Source: JAICTV01 sp035634055
GTDB taxonomy: Bacteria > Planctomycetota > Phycisphaerae > Tepidisphaerales > Tepidisphaeraceae
Direction: 5' to 3'
Length of the DNA stretch: 19,494 nt
Assembly: GCA_035634055.1 (NCBI GenBank)
Contig: DASQDR010000069.1
Span: 1 to 19,494, forward strand
Of the stretch, positions 9,177-15,600 are shown one piece after another (position 1 is the first letter of the stretch; the number at the start of each line of letters is the position of its first letter). The notes under the pieces are model-generated. The model did no database searches. It was not told the origin of the DNA and saw only the letters and a list, made by a program, of their open reading frames with translations. A program made the translations under genes and the position numbers.

Positions 9177-10480
9177 GCAGGCGCCGCGCGACGCCGATGC
9201 GCCTCATCCTCGCCTTGCTGGTGACGGCTGCGGCAACCGCGCCGCGCGCGTCGGCGGCCGAGGTGTCGCTGCCGTTGCGGGGGTACTACCGCGTCGGCGA
9301 GTACTTCCCGCTGCGCGTCAGTGGCGCCGAAACGGAGCCGACGGTCGAGCTGCGCGGCGAGGGCCTGCTGCCGGTCCGCCTGACCGGCGCGGCCAACACG
9401 ATCGTGCCGATGCTGGTGCTCGATCGGCCGGGCGCGGAGCTGACCGTCGCCGGGAAGCGCGTGCCGGTGGAGCTGCGCGAACTCTCGGCGGACGAGCGGC
9501 TCGTCGGCACGATCGGCACGACCGAGGGGTTGCCTGACGGCCTGTTCGCGCCGGACAAGAAGATCGTCCGCCTGCCGCTGGACCGCGACGCCGCCGGGCT
9601 GCCGCCGCTGTACGGCCGCGCCATCGCGTGGGAGGCGCTGGACGCGGTGGTGGCCGACGTCGCGCTCCCGGAAGCTGCCGGGCCGGAGGTGATCGCGACG
9701 CTGCTCGGCCGCGGCGTCACGCTCGCGGTGAGGGCAGACCTCAAGCCGGATGCCCGCTGGCCGTGGCGGCAGCAGGGGCGGTGGTGGGTGATGCGCCACG
9801 ACCCGGTCGGACCCGCCTCGGCGGTCGCGCCGGCGGCGTACGCGCCCGTCGCCGGCTGGTCGCCGGGGCTCTCGCACACGGTGCGGACGCGGGTCGTCGC
9901 GGCAGCCGTCCTCATCGCCATCGCGGACCTGGCGGCGGTTCTGTTGCTGCCCCGGCGACTCGGGCTGCCCGGCGTCCTCATCGTCACCGCCGCCGCGGCC
10001 GTCACGATCCCGGCTTGGGCGGCACGGCAGAAAACCCTCGCTCGCATCGAGGGCGACGTCGTCACGCGCACCGGCGAGCTGGCGCAGATGGACTCGTGGT
10101 CGTATCTCACCGATCCCCGCGACGCCACGTGGACCGGCCCCTGGACCGACGCCGACGTCCGCCCCATGCTGGCCTCCCCGGAGCACGCGGCCCGAATGGA
10201 CATGACGCTGGAATGCTTCGGCGACCGCGGCCCGCAACGCCTGACCGCCCGCCTGCAACGAAACCTGAAGCTCGCGGTTCTGACACGATCGCTGGGGCCG
10301 TGGAAGCCGCCCCGCTGGGGCATCACCTCCGAAGTGAATTCGCCCATGCGCGCCCTAATCAACGAGGCATACCTCGCGCCAGGCGTGCGCGTGGTCGGCC
10401 AGGAGCCCGCGAAACAAACGCAGCAGCGCGAAATGCCGACAGTGGTCCTGGAGAAGAGGCGGGGCGGAAACACTGAATGA
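9173..10480 (+). CDS. Exported membrane-anchored protein of unknown function
   Basis: This 435-residue protein is not recognised. The frame stays open back to GTG 9158, but GTG 9173 overlaps the upstream TGA and has a GGGGGAAG ribosome site just upstream. ATG 9197 is a third option. The N-terminus is a signal peptide: an arginine-rich start, a hydrophobic core LILALLVTAAATA, and likely cleavage near ASAA (residues 26-29). A beta-rich segment (about 30-110) opens the mature part with EVSLPLRGYYRVGEYFPLRV. An alpha/beta-like segment follows (about 145-210), then two adjacent transmembrane helices at about 241-259 and 266-283, and a C-terminal domain of about 150 residues ending NTE. This topology places both soluble parts outside the cytoplasm if the signal is cleaved. 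Coupling to the preceding small membrane protein suggests the two act together. A link to glycogen metabolism is not supported beyond proximity. Confidence 0.82.
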   Translation: MSRRRATPMRLILALLVTAAATAPRASAAEVSLPLRGYYRVGEYFPLRVSGAETEPTVELRGEGLLPVRLTGAANTIVPMLVLDRPGAELTVAGKRVPVELRELSADERLVGTIGTTEGLPDGLFAPDKKIVRLPLDRDAAGLPPLYGRAIAWEALDAVVADVALPEAAGPEVIATLLGRGVTLAVRADLKPDARWPWRQQGRWWVMRHDPVGPASAVAPAAYAPVAGWSPGLSHTVRTRVVAAAVLIAIADLAAVLLLPRRLGLPGVLIVTAAAAVTIPAWAARQKTLARIEGDVVTRTGELAQMDSWSYLTDPRDATWTGPWTDADVRPMLASPEHAARMDMTLECFGDRGPQRLTARLQRNLKLAVLTRSLGPWKPPRWGITSEVNSPMRALINEAYLAPGVRVVGQEPAKQTQQREMPTVVLEKRRGGNTE

Positions 10481-10555
10481 TGAATGATGAATAATAAACG
10501 CAGGACGGGGAACGCGTTCGCTTCCTCCGTTCATCATTCAGCGTTCATCATTCAT
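10474..10555. repeat. Imperfect inverted repeat of an ATGATGAA-type sequence at a convergent gene junction
   Basis: TGAATGATGAA occurs twice, overlapping, at 10474-10484 and 10481-10491. Its reverse complement TTCATCATTCA occurs at 10530-10540 and again at 10545-10555. The arms can pair as an 11-bp stem around a loop of 38 bases or more. ATCCTT-type short tandem copies follow at 10555-10572. The left arm overlaps the end of the upstream gene. The A/T-rich composition contrasts strongly with the GC-rich neighbours. It may act as a two-way transcription barrier between the converging genes, or be a dispersed genomic repeat. Confidence 0.65.
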
Positions 10556-10578
10556 CCTTTATCCTTCATCCTTCCGCT

Positions 10579-11064
10579 TCACGCCTTGATGAACGCCCCC
10601 GCGCTCTCCCAGTCCTTCTCGGCGAATTGCTTGGTCTTGTCGACGATGATCTTCCCCTTGTCGTTGACCGAGATGCCGTAGCGGAAGAGGCTTCCCTTGG
10701 CCGGGCCCTTGGTGCTGGTGCCCTGCGGGGTGAACTTGCTGCCGTGGCTGGGGCAGTTGATCTCCCCGTCCTTGACGCGCAGGGCGGCGTTCTTGTGCGT
10801 GCAGGTGCTGTTCAGGGCGTAGATCTTCCCCTCGTGGCGGACGACCATCACGCGGTCGGACTTGCTCCACTTGTCGACGATCGTGCCGTCCTTCGGATAC
10901 TCCGCCAGGGTGCCGACGTCGACCGGGCCCTTTGAGGACGGCGCGCTGGTGGGCGGCTGGGCGGCGAGGGCATCGCTGCACAGGCAACCGGTGCACGCGG
11001 CGGCGGCGGTCGCGGCGGCGGCAACGGTCAAGCTCACGAACTGGCGACGGTTCAAGTCCGACAT
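10579..11064 (-). CDS. Exported Rieske [2Fe-2S] iron-sulfur protein
   Basis: This 161-residue protein carries a Rieske domain that binds a [2Fe-2S] cluster through two cysteines and two histidines: C88 and H90 in STCTH, and C104 and H107 in NCPSH. An electron-transfer role outside the cytoplasm is expected, but the partner is unknown. The N-terminus NRRQFVSLTVAAAATAAAAC is a twin-arginine (Tat) signal, with R6-R7 followed by F9 and an Ala-rich core, fitting export of a folded cofactor protein. Three cysteines lie near the cleavage region (C24, C27, C29). The start is decided by a strong ribosome site, GGAGGAG at 11070-11076 on the minus strand, five bases from the ATG at 11064. It stands alone, without cytochrome b or dioxygenase neighbours, so it is neither clearly a bc1-complex subunit nor an oxygenase ferredoxin. 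It converges with the 9173-10480 gene. Confidence 0.93.
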   Translation of the reverse strand: MSDLNRRQFVSLTVAAAATAAAACTGCLCSDALAAQPPTSAPSSKGPVDVGTLAEYPKDGTIVDKWSKSDRVMVVRHEGKIYALNSTCTHKNAALRVKDGEINCPSHGSKFTPQGTSTKGPAKGSLFRYGISVNDKGKIIVDKTKQFAEKDWESAGAFIKA

Positions 11065-11145
11065 TCAATCTCCTCCGGGCAATTTGCCCATGGCGCCTCG
11101 CGCCTTTCACTCTCCCCGCGATCTCCGAAACGGACCGGGCGCCGA

Positions 11146-11174
11146 ATCTTATTGCATCTATCCAGGACCGGCAA
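11146..11174 (-). promoter_or_regulatory. Predicted sigma70-type promoter of the Rieske gene
   Basis: On the minus strand TTGCCG (11169-11174) and TAAGAT (11146-11151) are separated by 17 bases. Transcription would start near 11140, giving a leader of about 75 bases that contains the strong GGAGGAG ribosome site. The -35 box matches TTGCC seen at two other predicted promoters in this window. Confidence 0.42.
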
Positions 11175-11200
11175 AAACGTTGCCGCGCCGCTGCTACCGA

Positions 11201-11233
11201 CCGGGAGCGGGCGCCCGCGGTGCCCGCGCCCGG
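11201..11233. repeat. GC-rich inverted repeat in the divergent Rieske/PurM-like spacer
   Basis: The arm CCGGGAGCGGGC (11201-11212) pairs with GCCCGCGCCCGG (11222-11233) over 12 positions with one mismatch, around a 9-base loop. A second perfect 12-base palindrome, GCACGCGCGTGC, lies at 11253-11264. Neither is followed by a T-run, so they are not ordinary terminators. They could be operator sites for either divergent gene, or simply a product of the extreme GC content. Confidence 0.4.
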
Positions 11234-11299
11234 AAGGGCGGGCTGTGCTAGCGCACGCGCGTGCACGCGATTGGGAGGACACCATTCCCGCGGTCACGT

Positions 11300-11328
11300 T
11301 TGCCGAGGGGGGCGGGGGCGCGTAAAAC
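11300..11328 (+). promoter_or_regulatory. Predicted promoter of the PurM-like gene
   Basis: TTGCCG (11300-11305) and TAAAAC (11323-11328) are separated by exactly 17 bases. The expected transcription start, near 11335, falls almost on the ATG at 11338. The mRNA would then be nearly leaderless, or translation would begin at the in-frame ATG at 11353 with an 18-base leader. Confidence 0.38.
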
Positions 11329-11337
11329 GCTGCGACG

Positions 11338-12447
11338 ATGGCGTCCGAGCCGATGAGCTACGAGCAGAGCGGCGTCCGCTACGACACGCTGGACGCCTTC
11401 AAGCGCGCCTGCCAGCGCGAGGCCGCCACCACCGCGGACCAACTCCCCCGCCGCGGCTTCACCGAGCCGGCCGGCATCCGCGGCGAGAGCGCGTATCTCA
11501 TCGAGACCCCCGACGCCTACCTGGCCCACGTCGAGGAGGGGCTGGGCACCAAGAACCTCGTGGCCGACGCGATGCTCGAGCTGACCGGCCGGAGCTTTTA
11601 CGCCAACGTCGGCATCGACACCGTCGCCACCATCGTCAACGATTTGATCACCACCGGCGCGCTGCCGATCTCGGTCGCCATGCACGCGGCCGTGGGGGAC
11701 TCGGCGTGGTTCGAGAACACGGCCCGGGCGGAGGACCTGGCGCGCGGGTTCGCCGGCGGGTGCAGGCAATCGGGCGCGGTTTGGGGCGGTGGGGAGACGC
11801 CCGCGCTGAAGGGAATTGTCCGCCCCGAGACAATCGTGCTTGCCGGGTCGGCGGTGGGGCAGGTGCGCCCGAAGTCCAACCGCATCGCCGGCGACGTTCG
11901 GCCGGGCGACGCCATCATCCTGCTGGCCAGCAGCGGCGTTCACACCAACGGGCTCACGCTCTGCCGCGCGCTGGCCGAGCGGTTGCCCGAGGGCTACCTG
12001 ACGAAGGTCGGCGATGGCCGGTCGTACGGCGAGGCGCTGCTCGACCCGTCGGTCATCTACGCCCGCTTCGTCGAGGCATGCCAGCGGTCGAACCTGCGCC
12101 CGCACTACCTCGCCCACATCACCGGCCACGGCTGGCGCAAGCTGATGCGGCTGGACGCGCCGCTGGTCTACCGCATGACCGACGTCGGGCGCGTGCCGGC
12201 GGTTTTCGACTTCATCATGAAGGCCGGGCCGGTGGACGTGCGCGAGGCGTACGCGACGTTCAACATGGGCGCCGGCTTCGCCGCGTACGTCGACCCCGCC
12301 GATGCCGACCGCTGCCTGGCGTTGTCCCGGCAGGCGGGGTACGAAGCGTGGATCGGAGGCACCGTCGAGCGGCAGGGGAGCCGCAAGGCGGTCGAGATCG
12401 TGCCGCTGGGCATCACCTTCGAGGGCGACACGCTCCAAGTCCGATAA
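11338..12447 (+). CDS. PurM-like / AIR synthase-related protein (phosphoribosylformylglycinamidine cyclo-ligase family)
   Basis: This 369-residue protein has the fold signature of PurM, the ATP-dependent cyclo-ligase that makes aminoimidazole ribotide in purine synthesis. Visible landmarks are YEQSGV (residues 8-13), GLGTKNLVADA in place of the usual GVGTKL, GIDTVATIVNDL, GGGETPALKG and AGSAVGQV, then SSGVHTNGLTLCR. The canonical glycine-rich HITGGG is here HITGHGWRKLMR. Length is slightly above the usual 340-350. The family N-terminus normally begins MSY, which argues that ATG 11353 (MSYEQSGV) may be the true start rather than ATG 11338. It stands alone, with no other pur genes nearby. The alternative is an AIR synthase-related paralogue acting on another substrate; the changed glycine loop leaves this open. 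Family placement is confident, exact reaction less so. Confidence 0.86.
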   Translation: MASEPMSYEQSGVRYDTLDAFKRACQREAATTADQLPRRGFTEPAGIRGESAYLIETPDAYLAHVEEGLGTKNLVADAMLELTGRSFYANVGIDTVATIVNDLITTGALPISVAMHAAVGDSAWFENTARAEDLARGFAGGCRQSGAVWGGGETPALKGIVRPETIVLAGSAVGQVRPKSNRIAGDVRPGDAIILLASSGVHTNGLTLCRALAERLPEGYLTKVGDGRSYGEALLDPSVIYARFVEACQRSNLRPHYLAHITGHGWRKLMRLDAPLVYRMTDVGRVPAVFDFIMKAGPVDVREAYATFNMGAGFAAYVDPADADRCLALSRQAGYEAWIGGTVERQGSRKAVEIVPLGITFEGDTLQVR

Positions 12448-12469
12448 TCCCGCCTATTTGTGCTGGAAG

Positions 12470-12500
12470 CGGGGCAATCACCCGCCCGCCGCCCCGTTTT
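12470..12500 (+). terminator. Possible intrinsic terminator after the PurM-like gene
   Basis: CGGGGC (12470-12475) can pair with GCCCCG (12491-12496) around a 15-base loop and is followed at once by TTTT. The stem is short and the loop long, so this is a weak candidate. Its position, 23 bases after the stop codon, is right. Confidence 0.33.
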
Positions 12501-12525
12501 GCCGTCAACGGCTGTTCAATAAAAG
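12499..12525 (+). promoter_or_regulatory. Weak promoter candidate for the giant GH25 protein gene
   Basis: TTGCCG (12499-12504) and TAAAAG (12520-12525) are separated by 15 bases, which is shorter than ideal. If used, the leader would be about 125 bases long and would contain the hairpin at 12608-12630. It is listed mainly because the same TTGCC -35 core appears at the other predicted promoters in the window. Confidence 0.22.
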
Positions 12526-12607
12526 CGCTTCGCCGGCAACTATTCAGGTGCCAGCGCGCCGGTCCGGTGGTAAGTTGAGCAGCAGCACCCGTTAGCAACT
12601 CTTGAGG

Positions 12608-12630
12608 TTCCGGGCCATCAGCGCCCGGAA
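12608..12630 (+). other. Perfect 8-bp hairpin in the leader of the giant GH25 protein gene
   Basis: TTCCGGGC (12608-12615) pairs perfectly with GCCCGGAA (12623-12630) around a 7-base loop. It ends 29 bases before the ATG at 12660. No T-run follows, so it is not a standard terminator. It could stabilise the mRNA, bind a protein, or affect initiation, since no clear ribosome site is visible before the ATG. Confidence 0.45.
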
Positions 12631-12659
12631 GTTCCGCCGGCGCGAGCAGTTATAGAATT

Positions 12660-15600
12660 ATGCGCAACCGCAAGCTCCCAGCACCGTTCCGGTCGCGCCG
12701 CGCGTCCGCCGTCGCCTTGGCGGCATGGGCGGCCGTGGCGGCGCTGGGACCGTCGCGGACCGCCGACGCGCGCGTGCTCGGGCTGGACATCTCCGCCTGG
12801 CAGGGCGACTGGTCGCAGTCGCAGTGGGATACAGTGGCCGATCCGAGCACCGGGTTGAAGAAGGGCTTCGCCTTCATCCGCTCCAGCCGCGGCGGGACGA
12901 CCGGCTTTTACAACCAGAACGACGCCAGCAACCTCCAGCGCAACAACGTCCTCGGACAGCGCTACGACGACCCGCTCTGGGAGACCAACGTCCTGCGCGC
13001 CACGAGTGCCGGCCTGCTCGCCGGGCCCTACCACTTCGCGCGCGGCGACGTCTTCACCAACGGCAACTACGCCCTGAAGAACCTGGTGCCCGCCCAGGGC
13101 ACCGTCACCGCGGACACCGCCTGGTTCAACATCGGCGACCGCGCCACCACCGGCGCCGACGAGGCGCAGCACTTCCTGCAAGCCGCGGGCGCCTGGATGA
13201 AGCCGGGCTACCTGCTGCCCACGATGGACCTGGAGGCCGGCGACCGCCAGCGCAGCACGCCCGAGCTGTCCGCCTACAGCGTGGAGTTCGCCAACACGAT
13301 CCTCGCCGCCAAGGGCGTCCGCCCGCTGGTCTACATCAACCAGAACTACGCGCTGAACGAGATCGACGCGACGGTGGCGGCGGCGATGCCCAACAACTGG
13401 ATCGCCCGCTGGAACGGGCAGGGCACCGCCGGCTACAGCTACCTCGACGTCGACCCGCACAACGACCACCCCGAGCCGGTGCCCGCCAGCGCCAACCTGT
13501 ACGGCCCGTGGAACCCGCAGCACCCGGTCGTCCCCGACCCGCGCCCGTGGAAGTTCTGGCAGTACACCAGTAAGGGGCGCGTGACCGGCTACGGCGGGGA
13601 CGTGGACCTCAACGCCGTCAACGGTGACATCGAGGTCCTGCGCGAGTACCTCGTCCCCGCCTTGTGGACGAAATCCACCGCCACCTCCAGCCGGCTCTGG
13701 ACCGACGTGCGCAACTGGAACTCCGACCTCGACCCCAGCGGCAAGGGCCCCGCCGCCCGGTTGCCCGGCGCGATCGACACGATCGTGCTCGACAGCGCCA
13801 GCTTCGGCGGCTCGATCACGCTCAACGCCGGCAGCCACACCATCCGCAAGCTGCTCGTGCGCGAGGCGCTGGACATCACCGGCGGCTCGCTGACGGCCAA
13901 CTTCGTCCCGCGATCGGACCTCAACCACTACACGTCCGCGTCGGTCGAGGTGGACGGGCCGCTCACCGTCTCCGGCAGCGGCGCGCTGGGCGCGCACACG
14001 ATCCAGGTAAACGCTTCGCGCACGCTGGCGGCCAACGGCGGGAGCGTGACGTTCGCCAAGGTCTTCCTCGGCCGGCACGCGACGACGCCCGGCAAACTCG
14101 CGATCGGCGGCAACGTGACCTTCGCGCCGCTCAACGGCGCCGCCGCGCTGGTCGCCAGCGCGAGCGGTGTCGGGTTGTCCGGCACGATCGACCTGACCGG
14201 AGGCGGGCGCACGATCACCGTTACCGACGGCCCGGCCGCCGTCGACTTGCAGGCGGACGTGCCGGTGGTCAATGGCACGCTCACCAAGGCCGGCGCCGGT
14301 ACGCTCGCCCTCACCGCCGCTGCCAACCTCAGCGGCGCGCTCACGGTGGACAACGGCACGCTGCTGCTCGGCGGCGCGAACGGCGCGGCCACCGGCGCCA
14401 GCGGCTACGCCATCGGCGCCGGCGGGCGGCTCGAACTCGACAACAGTGTCTCCAGCAACGGCAACCGCGTCGCCAGCGCCCCCGTTACCCTCAACGGCGG
14501 CACGCTCGGCTTCGTCGCCAACGCCACGACTGAGACCGCCGGCGACCTCGCCGCCGCCCAGGGCGCCAGCACGGTCGCGCTCAGCGGCAGCGGCGCGTCG
14601 ACGCTCAGCTTCGGCGCGTTCAGCCGCGCCGCGGGCGCTACCGTCAACTTCACCGGCGCCACCGCCACGCTTAAGGCTAACTTCGCCAGCGGCGCGGCTC
14701 CCGGCAGCTTTATCAGCCAGGGGACGTTCACCAACGGCGCGGACTACGCGGTCTACGACGCCGGCGCGTTCGTCCGTCCCATGGCCACTGGCGCCGGCGC
14801 CAACGATTGCGCCACGACGCTCTCCCCCGGCCGGCACGTCAAGCTCTCCACCAACGCCACCATGGCAGTATCGAGCGCGTACAACACGCTCAACCTCGCC
14901 GGCGCCGTCGGCGTTTCGATGGGCGCGGCCACGACCATGACGCTGAACAACGGCGGCGTGATCAAGTCCGGCGGCGGCGGGAGCACCATCGGCGGCACGG
15001 GGGCGGCGATCACCACCGCCGCGGCGAGCGAGTACGTTTTCAACACCGTCGCCGTCTCCGACCAGCTCACCGTTGCCGCCGTCATCACCGGCGGCAGCGG
15101 CCTGACCAAGACCGGCGCGGGCGCGCTAATGCTGGGCGGCGGCAACACCTACGCTGGCGCCACCACGGTCAACCAGGGAACCCTGCGGCTGGGCGCGAGC
15201 AACGCGATCCCTGACGCGTCGCACGTGATCGTCGGCAGCGGCGCGGAGCTGAACCTTAACGGCTTCAGCGACACCATCGGCAACCTGACCCTTCTCGACG
15301 GCAGCGTCACGGGGAGCTTCACGATCACCCTTAACGGCGCCAGCCCGACCGTCGCCTACGCGGGCACCGGAGCCGGCAGCGGCGCCGGCGGATTGATCAT
15401 CAACTCAGGGCTGGCGCTCGGCAGCGCGGCGGGCACCGCGACGTTTAATATCGCCGACGGCGCCGCCCCAAACGACCTCACCGTCGCCGCCATCGTGCAG
15501 GACGGCACCGGTGCGCACGGCGTAACCAAGACGGGGGCGGGCACGCTCGCCTTCGCGAGCGGCAACGCCTTCAGCGGGCCGCTGTCGGTCGCGCAGGGGA

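Noticed and set aside
6818..10258. Antisense open frame of 1146 codons on the minus strand across three genes
   Set aside because: Its translation is Arg/Ala/Gly/Val/Asp-rich with no family features, and it mirrors the codon bias of the plus-strand debranching enzyme and its neighbours. Stop codons are rare in any frame at this GC content.
12660..13649. GH25 domain considered as a prophage endolysin
   Set aside because: There is no holin, integrase, tail gene or attachment site nearby, and the domain is fused to a long surface-repeat region with a PEP-CTERM tail.
12618..14837. Antisense open frame of 739 codons opposite the giant GH25 protein gene
   Set aside because: The translation is a low-complexity Gly/Ala/Val/Arg/Asp string. 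The plus strand carries clear GH25 and repeat motifs, so this is a GC shadow.
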